From: an uncultured Ectothiorhodospiraceae bacterium | GTDB lineage: Bacteria; Pseudomonadota; Gammaproteobacteria; UBA9214 | Assembly: GCA_947258545.1 (NCBI GenBank) | Contig: CAMYJI010000001.1 | Span: 1-64,000 of the forward strand | DNA: 64,000 bases | Direction of reading: 5' to 3' | Shown here: one piece after another, positions 52,910 to 62,472 of the stretch | How positions within the stretch are numbered: position 1 is the first letter of the stretch | Layout: the number at the start of each line of letters is the position of its first letter | The notes under the pieces: generated by a model | Told to the model about the DNA's origin: nothing | Database searches by the model: none | The model's input: the letters and a program-made list of their open reading frames with translations, nothing else | Program-made: the position numbers and the translations under genes

Positions 52910-55900
52910 ATGCTACATCTGCGTGGCGGCCCGGCACTCTCAGGGTTTCGCAAACACAAGCTGCTCGGGCTGTTGCGCGAGCACGTACCGGGCGTGGTCC
53001 GGATCAGCGCCGATTACCTGCATATCGTCGAACTCGAAGAGCGGCTGGATACCGGGCAGCGGGACATCCTCGAGCAGCTGTTGAGCTATGGGCCCACACG
53101 GCAGTCCGGGGAAGTCTCCGGTGTGTCCCTGGTGGTGGTTCCGCGGCCCGGGACGATCTCCCCCTGGTCCAGCAAGGCCACCGATATCGTGCACAACTGC
53201 GGACTGGTCAATGTGCGCCGCGTGGAACGCGGTATCGTCTATACCCTGGAATTGCACGACGCTGCCGCGCTGACCGACGCAGAATACAATGCGGTCATGC
53301 CATTACTGCATGACCGCATGACCGAGGTGATGCTGTTCGAAATCAATGACACCGATGCCCTGTTTCGACACGCCGAACCGACCCCGTTCGAGACGATCGA
53401 TTTGCTGGGTGGCGGCCGTGCCGCGCTGGAGGTGGCCAACACCGGTCTGGGGCTGGCGCTTTCCGACGACGAAATCGATTACCTGGCGGAGAACTTCACC
53501 ACGCTGGAGCGCAATCCGGTCGACATCGAGTTGATGATGTTTGCCCAGGCCAATTCCGAGCACTGCCGCCACAAGATATTCAATGCCAGCTGGGTCATCG
53601 ACGGGAAGCCACAGGATAAAAGCCTGTTCAATATGATCCGGGAATCCTACCAGGCCAGCCCGGACGGCATCCTGTCCGCCTATAGTGACAATGCCGCCGT
53701 GACGGAGGGTTTCACGGTGCAGCGTTTCTTCCCCGACCCGGAGTCCCGCGAATACCTGCCGCATCCCGAGGCCGGGCACCTGGTGATAAAGGTTGAAACA
53801 CACAATCACCCGACCGCGATCTCCCCGTTTCCGGGTGCGGCCACCGGCTCCGGCGGCGAGATCCGTGACGAGGGGGCCACCGGGCGCGGCGCCAGGCCAA
53901 AGGCCGGGCTGTGCGGATTCTCGGTTTCGAACCTGCGCATCCCGGGCGCTGAACAGCCCTGGGAGACCGACCACGGGCGGCCGCCACGGATTGTGTCTGC
54001 ACTGGACATCATGATCGAGGGCCCGCTGGGGGCGGCCGCGTTCAACAACGAATTCGGCCGGCCGAACCTGTGCGGTTATTTCCGTAGCTTCGAAGAGCGT
54101 GTGCCGGGGCCGCAGGGCAGCGAACTACGTGGTTATCACAAGCCCATAATGCTGGCTGGTGGTTGCGGCATGATCCGTGAGGAACACGTCACCAAGGGCA
54201 GCATCCCGGCGGGGACGCCGATCGTGGTACTGGGTGGTCCGGCGATGCTGATCGGGCTGGGCGGCGGAGCGGCCTCGTCCATGGCGAGTGGCACCAGTGC
54301 AGAAGACCTGGACTTCGCCTCGGTGCAGCGTGGCAACCCGGAAATGGAGCGGCGTGCGCAGGAGGTCATCGACGCGTGCTGGATGCTGGGTGCTGACAAC
54401 CCGATCCTGTCGGTACACGACGTGGGTGCCGGTGGCCTGTCCAATGCGGTGCCGGAGCTGGTCAATGACAGCGGCCGTGGCGGTCGCTTTGAACTGCGCG
54501 CCATCCCCAACGACGATCCGGGCATGTCACCCCTGCAGGTGTGGTGCAACGAATCGCAGGAACGCTATGTGCTGGCGATCGACGCCGAGTGCATGGCGCA
54601 GTTCCAGGCCCTGTGCGAGCGTGAACGCTGCCCGTATGCCGTTCTGGGGGAGGCAACCGAGGAAAGCCAGCTGGTCCTTGGCGACGGCCATTTCGACAAC
54701 ACGCCCATTGACCTGCCCATGGGGCTATTGCTGGGCAAGCCGCCGAAGATGCTGCGTGATGTCAGGCATCACACCTTCGATAAAGCGGAATTCAGTACCG
54801 CGGGACTGGACGTGGCGGATGCCGTCTACCGGGTACTGTGCCTGCCGTCCGTGGCCAGCAAGAACTTTCTGATCACCATCGGTGACCGGTCTGTGACCGG
54901 CATGGTGGCCCGGGACCAGATGGTCGGGCCCTGGCAGGTGCCGGTGGCCGACGTGGCGGTGACCGTGTCGGACTTCGAGGGCTATACCGGTGAGGCCATC
55001 GCCATGGGCGAGCGCACTCCGGTGGCGCTGGTGCACGGCCCCGCCTCGGGCCGCATGGCGGTGGGGGAGGCGATCACCAATATCGCCGCCAGCCGCATCG
55101 AGGACCTCGGCAAGGTGTGTCTGTCCGCGAACTGGATGGCGGCGGCGGGTCATCCCGGCGAGGATGCCTTGCTGTATGAGACCGTCAAGGCGGTCGGCCA
55201 GGAACTGTGCCCGGCGCTGGGTATTGCCATCCCGGTGGGCAAGGATTCGCTGTCGATGAAGAGCGTCTGGAACGAGGCCGGTGAAGAGCGCTCGGTGACC
55301 TCACCCCTGTCGCTGATCATCTCCGCATTTGCACCGGTGCTGGATGTGCGCCGCACGCTGACACCACAACTACGCGCCGACCAGGGGGACACCGACCTGG
55401 TCCTGGTGGATCTGGGCAAGGGTGCGAACCGGCTGGCGTGCTCGGCGCTGGCACAGGTGTACAAGCAGGTCGGACACCACGCGCCCGATCTCGATGACCC
55501 GCAGGCCCTGAAGGCCTTCTTTGCCGTCATCCAGGACTTGAACGCCGCCGGCCTGCTGCTTGCCTACCATGACCGGTCCGACGGTGGCCTGTTTGCCTGC
55601 CTGTGTGAGATGGCCTTCGCCGGTTCTTGCGGGGTGTCGGCGCAGCTGGATGATCTTGGCGATGACCCGGTCGCTGCCCTGTTTACCGAAGAGCTGGGCG
55701 CCGTCATCCAGGTGCGCCACACGGACACGGATAGTGTTATCGAGGCACTGCATGATGCCGGGTTGGGCCACTACAGTCATGTGATCGGTGCCCTGAATGA
55801 TTCCGACCAGCTCATATTCACCCACGACACGCTGTCGGTGTTCAGCGATACGCGTGTCAATCTGCAACGCGCCTGGTCGGAAACCAGCTACCGGATGCAG

Positions 55901-56809
55901 GCCCTGCGTGATAATTCCGAGTGCGCACAGGAGGAGTTCGATGGCCTGCTGGACACGAAGGACCTGGGCATTCAGTGCCACACCACCTTCGACATCGATG
56001 AAGATGTCGCTGCACCTTATATCGCGCGTGGTGTCCGGCCACAGATCGCCATCCTCAGAGAGCAGGGCATCAATGGCCAGACCGAGATGGCAGCCGCCTT
56101 TCACCGGGCCGGCTTCAGGACGATCGATGTTCACATGAGTGACCTGATGACCGGACGCTTCACCCTGGAAGAATTCATCGGCCTGGTGGCCTGCGGCGGG
56201 TTTTCCTACGGTGATGTGTTGGGTGCCGGTCAGGGTTGGGCCAAGTCAGTTCTGTTCAATCCGCGCCTGAATGACATGTTTGCCGCCTTCTTCGAGCGCA
56301 CGGACAGCTTTGCACTGGGTGTGTGCAATGGCTGCCAGATGCTGTCGGGCCTAAAGGCGCTGATCCCCGGGTCGGGGGCGTGGCCACGCTTTGTGCGCAA
56401 CCGTTCAGAGCAGTTCGAAGCGCGTTTTTCACAGCTGGAAATTCTCGATTCACCGTCGCTGTTGTTTGCCGGCATGGCGGGGTCGGTGGTCCCGATTGCT
56501 GTCGCGCACGGGGAAGGACGTACTGAATTCGATGATACGGCGGGGGCGCAACGGGCGCTCGATACCGGGGTGGTGGCAGCCCGCTACGTTGACGGCCATG
56601 GGCTGGTGGCGGAACGTTACCCTGCCAATCCCAACGGTTCGCCACTGGGCATCACGGCCCTGTCCACGACGGATGGCCGGGTGACGATCATGATGCCGCA
56701 CCCGGAACGTGTGTTCCGCGCCGTGCAGAACTCCTGGTACCCGGATGACTGGGGCGAGGACGCGCCCTGGATGCGCCTGTTTCGCAATGCGCGCGCGTGG
56801 GTGAACTGA
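52910..56809 (+). CDS. purL: Phosphoribosylformylglycinamidine synthase PurL
   Basis: 1299 residues, the large single-chain enzyme of gammaproteobacteria. In order: an N-terminal FGAM-synthase domain, two AIRS-type catalytic halves ([45 protein letters not shown], core [46 protein letters not shown]), and the C-terminal glutaminase with the nucleophile in [13 protein letters not shown] and the catalytic His/Glu in MPHPERVF. It converts FGAR, glutamine and ATP to FGAM in purine synthesis. ATG 52910 gives the expected [14 protein letters not shown] start; an earlier in-frame start at 52847 is not needed. Confidence 0.95.
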   Translation: MLHLRGGPALSGFRKHKLLGLLREHVPGVVRISADYLHIVELEERLDTGQRDILEQLLSYGPTRQSGEVSGVSLVVVPRPGTISPWSSKATDIVHNCGLVNVRRVERGIVYTLELHDAAALTDAEYNAVMPLLHDRMTEVMLFEINDTDALFRHAEPTPFETIDLLGGGRAALEVANTGLGLALSDDEIDYLAENFTTLERNPVDIELMMFAQANSEHCRHKIFNASWVIDGKPQDKSLFNMIRESYQASPDGILSAYSDNAAVTEGFTVQRFFPDPESREYLPHPEAGHLVIKVETHNHPTAISPFPGAATGSGGEIRDEGATGRGARPKAGLCGFSVSNLRIPGAEQPWETDHGRPPRIVSALDIMIEGPLGAAAFNNEFGRPNLCGYFRSFEERVPGPQGSELRGYHKPIMLAGGCGMIREEHVTKGSIPAGTPIVVLGGPAMLIGLGGGAASSMASGTSAEDLDFASVQRGNPEMERRAQEVIDACWMLGADNPILSVHDVGAGGLSNAVPELVNDSGRGGRFELRAIPNDDPGMSPLQVWCNESQERYVLAIDAECMAQFQALCERERCPYAVLGEATEESQLVLGDGHFDNTPIDLPMGLLLGKPPKMLRDVRHHTFDKAEFSTAGLDVADAVYRVLCLPSVASKNFLITIGDRSVTGMVARDQMVGPWQVPVADVAVTVSDFEGYTGEAIAMGERTPVALVHGPASGRMAVGEAITNIAASRIEDLGKVCLSANWMAAAGHPGEDALLYETVKAVGQELCPALGIAIPVGKDSLSMKSVWNEAGEERSVTSPLSLIISAFAPVLDVRRTLTPQLRADQGDTDLVLVDLGKGANRLACSALAQVYKQVGHHAPDLDDPQALKAFFAVIQDLNAAGLLLAYHDRSDGGLFACLCEMAFAGSCGVSAQLDDLGDDPVAALFTEELGAVIQVRHTDTDSVIEALHDAGLGHYSHVIGALNDSDQLIFTHDTLSVFSDTRVNLQRAWSETSYRMQALRDNSECAQEEFDGLLDTKDLGIQCHTTFDIDEDVAAPYIARGVRPQIAILREQGINGQTEMAAAFHRAGFRTIDVHMSDLMTGRFTLEEFIGLVACGGFSYGDVLGAGQGWAKSVLFNPRLNDMFAAFFERTDSFALGVCNGCQMLSGLKALIPGSGAWPRFVRNRSEQFEARFSQLEILDSPSLLFAGMAGSVVPIAVAHGEGRTEFDDTAGAQRALDTGVVAARYVDGHGLVAERYPANPNGSPLGITALSTTDGRVTIMMPHPERVFRAVQNSWYPDDWGEDAPWMRLFRNARAWVN

Positions 56810-56857
56810 ACATTCTTGCGCGCGGCCGCGTGTGCTGACAGCATCGCGGTGTATGCA

Positions 56858-57190
56858 CTACATGTAGGCCTTTGCCTCTTCGCCGGGGTTGGGCAGACCG
56901 GCCACCCGCCAGGCTTCCTTGATATCTTTGCCGAACAGGTTAGTCACACAGTGTTTGTCCTGGTGTGTGACCCGGCAGACGTGGCGCATTACCGGGATGG
57001 TGTGGTTCCTGAAGAAATGTTCGCGCAGGTATTGGATGACGCGCCAGTGTTCAGTCGTCAGTTCGCCTATGCCGTCTGTCCTGGCAATGAGCTGGGCCAT
57101 GTCCTCGCTCCACAGGTCAGGATCAATGATAAAACCATCGGCGTCGAACTGGCTGAGTTGTAACCGTGGCTCTTGATTCCCGTTGGCCAT
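56858..57190 (-). CDS. DsrC/TusE-family protein lacking both C-terminal cysteines
   Basis: 110 residues from ATG 57190, which has GGGGAG upstream. The DsrC fold is evident: DADGFIIDPDLWSEDMAQLIARTDGIGELTTEHWRVIQYLREHFF (core LTTEHWRVIQYLREHF), then TIPVMRHVCRV and LFGKDIKEAWRVAGLPNP. Active DsrC has a cysteine before xVAGLP and another at the penultimate position. Here the first is W94 (KEAWRVAGLP) and the tail is GEEAKAYM, so neither sulfur-carrying cysteine exists; C72 and C81 are elsewhere. A regulatory or scaffold role, as proposed for cysteine-less DsrC relatives (RspA type), is more likely than sulfur transfer. Divergent from an EncFtn-like gene. Confidence 0.82.
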   Translation of the reverse strand: MANGNQEPRLQLSQFDADGFIIDPDLWSEDMAQLIARTDGIGELTTEHWRVIQYLREHFFRNHTIPVMRHVCRVTHQDKHCVTNLFGKDIKEAWRVAGLPNPGEEAKAYM

Positions 57191-57315
57191 GTCGACTCTC
57201 CCCGGTGTGGCATCTGCCGCTGTCTGTGCGTGCGGCAATGGGTCGCATCTGCGTTTTATATAGCCCTGAGAGGCATGGCCGTCAAGGTGATATTAATTCT
57301 TGAAAATATATGTAA

Positions 57316-57351
57316 TTATTTGTATTTAAATATTATTTAAACTGTAAATAA
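57316..57351. promoter_or_regulatory. AT-rich dyad between the DsrC-like and EncFtn-like genes
   Basis: TTATTT-GTA-TTTAAAT (57316-57331) is matched in reverse by ATTTAAA-CTGT-AAATAA (57335-57351). It lies in a distinctly AT-rich 258-base divergent promoter region (57191-57448), about 97 bases before the EncFtn-like start and 125 before the DsrC-like start, so it could serve both. It does not match the Fur or FNR consensus. Confidence 0.4.
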
Positions 57352-57448
57352 CCTGATATCGGGTGCTTGTTTTTATTAATGCGGACGGCTGGGTTAGAGT
57401 GCCTGTTCATATTAGCGGGCAGCGCCCGGCAACCAGCAGGAGAGCAAT

Positions 57449-57736
57449 ATGGCGAATGAGGGCTATCACGAACCGGTGGACGAACTTGCCGATGACACGC
57501 GGGACATGCACCGCGCCATCACCTCGCTGATGGAGGAACTGGAGGCGGTGGACTGGTACAACCAGCGCGTGGATGCGTGCAAGGACGCCGAATTGAAGGC
57601 GATTCTTGCACACAACCGGGATGAGGAAAAAGAGCACGCCGCCATGGTGCTGGAGTGGATCCGGCGTCGCGATCCGGCGTTTGACAAGGAGCTGAGGGAC
57701 TATCTGTTCACCGACAAGCCGATTGCACACGCCTAG
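57449..57736 (+). CDS. Encapsulated-ferritin-like protein (EncFtn family) without cargo tail
   Basis: 95 residues. The sequence matches encapsulated ferritins such as the Rhodospirillum rubrum protein over nearly its whole length: DDTRDMHRAITSLMEELEAVDWYNQRV (core SLMEELEAVDWY) and LKAILAHNRDEEKEHAAMVLEWIRRRD (core HNRDEEKEHAAM). The iron-oxidation ligands align: E30 (EncFtn E32), E60 (E62) and H63 (H65), so a two-helix subunit forming a ferroxidase annular decamer is expected. It ends at FTDKPIAHA, whereas encapsulin cargo has a further C-terminal targeting peptide, and no encapsulin gene is nearby. GGAGAG precedes ATG 57449. Divergent from the DsrC-like gene. Confidence 0.88.
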   Translation: MANEGYHEPVDELADDTRDMHRAITSLMEELEAVDWYNQRVDACKDAELKAILAHNRDEEKEHAAMVLEWIRRRDPAFDKELRDYLFTDKPIAHA

Positions 57737-57817
57737 TACGTCCTTGACGAACACTGCCTCCCGGCCATTGCGCCGTCATGTCCTGAAGCTGCGGTCGGCC
57801 CGGATGCTTGCATTCAC

Positions 57818-59254
57818 GTGAAATTCTTCCGTCCCAAGTCCATCCTGCGGCTGATCCTGATCGGCTTCGTCCTGGTCACCCTGCCGCTGATTATCGCCCT
57901 GGTGGCTGCCACGGTAGCGGTTGACCGCCTGGTGACCCAGAGCCAGCATGCCCTGTTCCAGGGCGTGCAGGTTACCACGGGCACCCAGGTCCTGCTGGAA
58001 TCGCTCACGGCCATGGAACGCAATGCGCGTCAGTACCAGGTGCTGGGCGATGCCGTACTGCTGGACGTTTACGAGGAAAACCGCGCCCGCTTTGTCGACA
58101 CGGCACGTTCGCTGAAGGCGCTGGATCTGGCCGGCAACCAGCGCAACCTGCTCCACCAGCTGTTCACTGCGGAACGGGAGGTCCATCTGGTTTTCGGTTC
58201 CCCGCCGCATGACGACCCCGACGCGGTCGCGGCGGTACAGAGATACACCGAGCTGGCCCAGACTGCAAAGCAGATCCTGGCCGACAACCAGGCCCTGATA
58301 AACCGGGAGCTGGAGCTGATACAGAGCGGAGCGGGAGAGGTGCAGCACACACTGATCATGGAGGCTGTCGCCCTGATCCCGGTTGCGATTTTGCTCATGG
58401 TTATCTTTACTGTCCTGATTACCCGGCCCATTAACCAGATCGACCGGGCGATACGTCGGCTGGGTGACGGGACATTCAACTCCCCGGCTGTCATCACCGG
58501 GCCACGTGACCTCGAGCAGCTCGGGGAGCGCCTCAACTGGCTGCAGGACCGCCTGCTGGAACTGGAGCAGGAGAAGACGAAATTCCTGCAGCATATCTCC
58601 CATGAGCTCAAGACCCCGCTGACCACCATCCGGGAGGGGGCGGAACTCATGAACGAACAGATCGTCGGCAGCCTGAACAGCCAGCAACGTGAAATTGCCC
58701 ACATCCTGCATGAGAACAGTATCCAGCTGCAGAAGCTGATCGAAGACCTGCTGGATTTCAGTATCCTGCGATCACATCAATCCAGGACCCTGCTCTCCAG
58801 GGTGGAGCTGAATGCCGTGATCGAAGAGGTCCTGGAGGATCACAAGGTCGCGTTCTTGTCACGCCAGCTGGAGTTGTCGAAGTCGCTGGAGGCCGTCAGC
58901 CTGGTGGGTGACCGGGAGAAGCTGCGTACCCTGGTTGATAACCTGGTCTCCAATGCGATCAAGTATTCGCCGGTTGGCAGCCGCCTGTCGGTTTCTCTGT
59001 CGATTCGTGAGAACCAGGCAGTCATTGAGGTGGCCGACTCGGGTCCGGGTATTCCAAGTGCCGAACGCGAGCGTGTCTTCGAGGCCTTTTACCAGGGCGA
59101 ACCGGCCGCCCACGGGCATGTCCGGGGCTCCGGCCTGGGATTGTCCATTGCCAGGGAGCATGCCCAGGCACATGGTGGTGATATCTCCGTGGTAGAATTC
59201 GATGGTATCGGTGCATGCATGCGGGTCGTGATGCCACTGGAGCAGGTTAAGTGA
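57818..59254 (+). CDS. glrK: Sensor histidine kinase QseE/GlrK-like
   Basis: 478 residues starting at GTG 57818. Helix 1 is about 11-33 (LRLILIGFVLVTLPLIIALVAATVA), the periplasmic helical sensor is about 34-180, helix 2 is about 186-207, and a HAMP linker follows. The kinase core has H-box FLQHISHELKTPLTTIREGAEL, N-box NLVSNAIKYSP and G-boxes ADSGPGIP and GSGLGLSIAREH. It is the sensor of the QseE(GlrK)-QseG-QseF(GlrR) system, which in enterobacteria controls the sRNA GlmY and cell-envelope precursors. Its stop overlaps the next gene by four bases (GTGA). Confidence 0.85.
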   Translation: MKFFRPKSILRLILIGFVLVTLPLIIALVAATVAVDRLVTQSQHALFQGVQVTTGTQVLLESLTAMERNARQYQVLGDAVLLDVYEENRARFVDTARSLKALDLAGNQRNLLHQLFTAEREVHLVFGSPPHDDPDAVAAVQRYTELAQTAKQILADNQALINRELELIQSGAGEVQHTLIMEAVALIPVAILLMVIFTVLITRPINQIDRAIRRLGDGTFNSPAVITGPRDLEQLGERLNWLQDRLLELEQEKTKFLQHISHELKTPLTTIREGAELMNEQIVGSLNSQQREIAHILHENSIQLQKLIEDLLDFSILRSHQSRTLLSRVELNAVIEEVLEDHKVAFLSRQLELSKSLEAVSLVGDREKLRTLVDNLVSNAIKYSPVGSRLSVSLSIRENQAVIEVADSGPGIPSAERERVFEAFYQGEPAAHGHVRGSGLGLSIAREHAQAHGGDISVVEFDGIGACMRVVMPLEQVK

Positions 59255-59781
59255 ATATGAACAAAATAGTCGGGTTGCTGGGTATCCTGGTACTGCTGCT
59301 TGGTGGCTGCAGTCAGATGCAAACCTATACTGACCACGTACTGCCTCCGGTGTTCGAAGGCGGGCAGGGCGCCAATGACTGGTTGGGAGACCTGCACAAT
59401 ACCCATGGCCTGACCAACAGCGAATTACAGGATGTCCTGGAAGACTGGGACCAGGCGTATCGTGATAATCCTGTTATCAGCAATCGCCTGAGATTGGCGC
59501 TGTTGCTTGCCGCAGGTGACGAGGCGGTGCGAGACCGCGGGCGTGCGCGAGAACTGCTGGATGGAATCAACACCGCTCCACTCGACACAGGCGAGCAGGA
59601 GCTGGTCTCCCTGCTGCAGCAGTTTCTCACCGAACACGAAGAGGACACCGGGAAAATCAGCGTACTGTCGAAACAGGTCAGGGATCAGGGCCGGCGTATC
59701 GAAGAGCTCGAGCAGCAGCAGCGGGACCTGACGACTATTGAACAGAGCATCCAGCAACGTGAAAAATCTGCCGGAGAATGA
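59251..59781 (+). CDS. qseG: QseG-like lipoprotein
   Basis: 176 residues starting at GTG 59251 (or ATG 59257). The lipobox LLGGC puts the lipidated cysteine near residue 20. The mature part is helical and ends in a coiled coil rich in Gln/Glu/Arg (KQVRDQGRRIEELEQQQRDL). The position between glrK and glrR, and the lipobox-plus-coiled-coil form, match QseG/YfhG, the outer-membrane lipoprotein that interacts with the QseE sensor. Overlaps glrK by four bases and ends four bases before glrR. Confidence 0.78.
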   Translation: MNMNKIVGLLGILVLLLGGCSQMQTYTDHVLPPVFEGGQGANDWLGDLHNTHGLTNSELQDVLEDWDQAYRDNPVISNRLRLALLLAAGDEAVRDRGRARELLDGINTAPLDTGEQELVSLLQQFLTEHEEDTGKISVLSKQVRDQGRRIEELEQQQRDLTTIEQSIQQREKSAGE

Positions 59782-59784
59782 ATT

Positions 59785-61152
59785 ATGGTGACGGATAAAT
59801 ACCGGGTGCTGCTGGTCGATGATGATCGCGGCTTGCTGCGCCTGTTATCCATGCGCCTGACGGCGGCCGGATACGAGGTCGAGGCCGTGGAGAACGGCGA
59901 ACAGGCGCTGGCACAACTGCCCCTGTTTCATCCCCACCTCATCATCACCGACCTGCAGATGGACGGGATGGATGGTATGGCCCTGTTCGACAGGGTACAC
60001 AGCCGCAATCCATCACTGCCGGTACTGGTGCTGACGGCGCACGGTACCATCCCGGATGCGGTCGAGGCCACCAGCCGGGGCGTATTCAGCTATTTGACCA
60101 AGCCGTTTGACAGCAAGATCCTGCTGGAGCAGGTGGCACGCGCCCTGAAGATCAGCGGCGAGGTGTCTGATGCCGGGGAACAGGACAGCCTGTCCACCGC
60201 GTGGCGTGATGAGATCGTGACGCGCAGTCCGTTGATGGAAAGCCTGCTGACCCAGGCGCGTCTGGTTGCCGACAGCGACACCAGCGTGATGATTCACGGG
60301 CAGAGCGGTACCGGCAAGGAGCTGCTGGCACGTGCCATCCATAATGCCAGCACGAGGGCGGAGAATGCGTTTGTCGCACTGAACTGCAGCGCCATACCGG
60401 AGTCCTTGCTCGAGTCGGAGTTGTTCGGCCATGTCAAGGGGGCATTCACCGGCGCCACCCGTGATCACCAGGGCATGTTCCGTGCGGCGGAGGGCGGTAC
60501 CCTGTTTCTGGACGAGATCGGAGACATGCCGCTGGGCTTCCAGGTAAAGCTGTTGCGCGCGATCCAGGAACGCACCATCCGGCCAGTGGGTTCGACCCAG
60601 TCGGTGTCGGTGGATGTGCGCATCATCTCGGCGACCCATCAGGATCTGGAGCTGGCCCGCCAGGAAAACAGGTTCAGGGAGGACCTGTTCTACCGTTTGA
60701 ACGTGGTCACCCTTGAGCTACCGACGCTGATGGAACGGCGTGAGGATATCCCCCTGCTGAGCAACCATTTCCTGCATAATTTCCCTGATGCCGATAAAAA
60801 GGGCATTACCGGGTTCTCGCCGGAGGCCATGGAGGCCATGTTGTCTGCCACCTGGCCCGGTAACGTCAGGCAGCTACACAATGTCGTCGAGCAGTCGGTG
60901 GCCCTGTCAACCACACCGTTGATCCCCGCCAGCCTGGTGCAACGTGCCTTGCGCAGCGAGTCGAGCGAGATCCCGGCCTTCGCCGATGCACGCAACCAGT
61001 TCGAGCGTGAGTACCTGACCCAGGTGCTGCAGATTACCAACGGTAATGTGACCCGCGCTGCGCGCATCGCCAAGCGTAATCGCACCGAATTCTACAAACT
61101 GCTGCATAAACACCACCTGAACCCGTCACAGTTCAAGTCAGCACATCCCTGA
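59785..61152 (+). CDS. glrR: Sigma-54 response regulator QseF/GlrR-like
   Basis: 455 residues. Receiver domain 1-120 with LLVDDDRGLLRLL, phosphoacceptor D in IITDLQMDGMDG and K in YLTKPFDSK; sigma-54 AAA+ domain about 145-380 with GQSGTGKELLARAIH (Walker A), ELFGHVKGAFTGATRD (the GAFTGA loop that contacts sigma-54), GGTLFLDEIGDMP and FREDLFYRLNV; and a Fis-type HTH, LQITNGNVTRAARIAKRNRTEFYKLLHKH. It activates sigma-54 promoters. It completes the three-gene operon with the sensor and lipoprotein. Confidence 0.9.
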   Translation: MVTDKYRVLLVDDDRGLLRLLSMRLTAAGYEVEAVENGEQALAQLPLFHPHLIITDLQMDGMDGMALFDRVHSRNPSLPVLVLTAHGTIPDAVEATSRGVFSYLTKPFDSKILLEQVARALKISGEVSDAGEQDSLSTAWRDEIVTRSPLMESLLTQARLVADSDTSVMIHGQSGTGKELLARAIHNASTRAENAFVALNCSAIPESLLESELFGHVKGAFTGATRDHQGMFRAAEGGTLFLDEIGDMPLGFQVKLLRAIQERTIRPVGSTQSVSVDVRIISATHQDLELARQENRFREDLFYRLNVVTLELPTLMERREDIPLLSNHFLHNFPDADKKGITGFSPEAMEAMLSATWPGNVRQLHNVVEQSVALSTTPLIPASLVQRALRSESSEIPAFADARNQFEREYLTQVLQITNGNVTRAARIAKRNRTEFYKLLHKHHLNPSQFKSAHP

Positions 61153-61277
61153 GAGGATTTCAGGCTGGTTGTGGGGTAAAACCGTGCGGGTTCCGCTACC
61201 TGTTACTCTACGGGCTCGGGATGCCGGTGAATCAGCCGCGACGCTTGAGTGGCTGACTGTTGCGGAGTGCACCCCGG

Positions 61278-62393
61278 TTATCTTCTCGCGATCCAGATGC
61301 TTGGCAGGTCCAGTTCCTGTTTGAGTGCGCCGGCGCGGGCCTTTGCCGCCGCGCGGGTGTCAAAGCCGCTGACCCTGACGCGGTGCATGGTCCGATCATT
61401 TACCGTGGCCTCGACACGTTCTGCCGTAATGCCCGATTGCTGCAGTTTGGCGACATACCTGTCCGCGGTCTTCTGTCGGGTGTAGGAGGCAAGGTTGATT
61501 ACCCAGCCGCCGGCACTACGGGTTGCCAGTACCGGCGCAGGTGCTGGCACCGGGTCCGGCGTTGGATTGCCCGCTGCGACTGCTGCGGGCGCCGGGCTGG
61601 CCGCTGCTACGGCTGCGGGTAGTGGCTCTTTCGGGCGTTGCGGTTGCTGCTGTACAAACAAGGTGGCCGGTGTGCCCTGTGGCGTTGGTACCGGTTGCAG
61701 TTTGCTGCGAGCCGGGGCCTTGGCCACAACAGGTATGGCAGCCGGCGGGGTGGCCAGCGTGGTGGCAAGAATGACGTCGCTGGTACTCTTCAGATCAAGT
61801 ATTTCCACGGACAGTTTGTCCAGACGGGTGACGGTGTGTACCAGTCTGTTCTCCAGGGCCCGCAGGCGCTGTGTATCAGCGGCGATGACGGTGTTCGAAC
61901 GCTGTTTGAGTCGTCTGAAATCGGCGGCGAGTGAGTCCAGACGATTGGTGGTTATAAGGAGTTTTTGTTTGATTTCACGGAGTTGCCTGTTATCCGGTTG
62001 GGCAGGCGGTGCCTGAACGGCGCTGGTGCCGCGGTCGGCCACGAGCTGCTGTCCGGGTTCTTCAGTCAGATAGATGCCGGTAATGCCGACAATGATGGCG
62101 GCAATGGAAAGCAGCGCCAGCCCACTGAGGATTCGGTCGGTTCGCCTGCGTCCGGAGGTACCGAAGCGATGGATTCGGGAAGGGCGGCTGCTGTAGCTAC
62201 TGCCGACTGTCTGGGCGGTCGCAGCGCCACCAGCGCCGATAGACCAGGGACCTGCTGCGAAGCCGGCGGCCCCTTCATTATGCATCTTCTGCACAAACGC
62301 TTTCAGCTTGTCGCTGTCTGTCTGGGGCACCAGTTTTTGTCCAATTCTGACCAGGTCAGGTTGGGCGTTAATTGTGCACGGAATAATTTCCAA
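61278..62393 (-). CDS. SPOR-domain envelope protein
   Basis: About 371 residues. The N-terminal 30 residues (TINAQPDLVRIGQKLVPQ) resemble the end of a LysM domain. A membrane helix is at about 90-110 (LSGLALLSIAAIIVGITGIYL), then a coiled region (NRLDSLAADFRRLKQRSNTVI, NRLVHTVTRLDKLSVEIL), a long Ala/Pro-rich linker (about 205-290) and a C-terminal SPOR domain (WVINLASYTRQKTADRYVAKLQQSGITAERVE, RVSGFDTRAAAKARAGAL). SPOR domains bind denuded septal peptidoglycan, so a cell-division or cell-wall role is likely. The start is uncertain: the frame opens at a TTG at 62393 with no ribosome site, and no ATG precedes the LysM-like tail. Confidence 0.7.
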   Translation of the reverse strand: MEIIPCTINAQPDLVRIGQKLVPQTDSDKLKAFVQKMHNEGAAGFAAGPWSIGAGGAATAQTVGSSYSSRPSRIHRFGTSGRRRTDRILSGLALLSIAAIIVGITGIYLTEEPGQQLVADRGTSAVQAPPAQPDNRQLREIKQKLLITTNRLDSLAADFRRLKQRSNTVIAADTQRLRALENRLVHTVTRLDKLSVEILDLKSTSDVILATTLATPPAAIPVVAKAPARSKLQPVPTPQGTPATLFVQQQPQRPKEPLPAAVAAASPAPAAVAAGNPTPDPVPAPAPVLATRSAGGWVINLASYTRQKTADRYVAKLQQSGITAERVEATVNDRTMHRVRVSGFDTRAAAKARAGALKQELDLPSIWIARR

Positions 62394-62472
62394 AAGCCAG
62401 ACGCCCGCTGCAATAATTCGTGAAATATTTATTCATGTGCGGGATGGTATTCCGGTGTGCTTGCGTGAGGTG

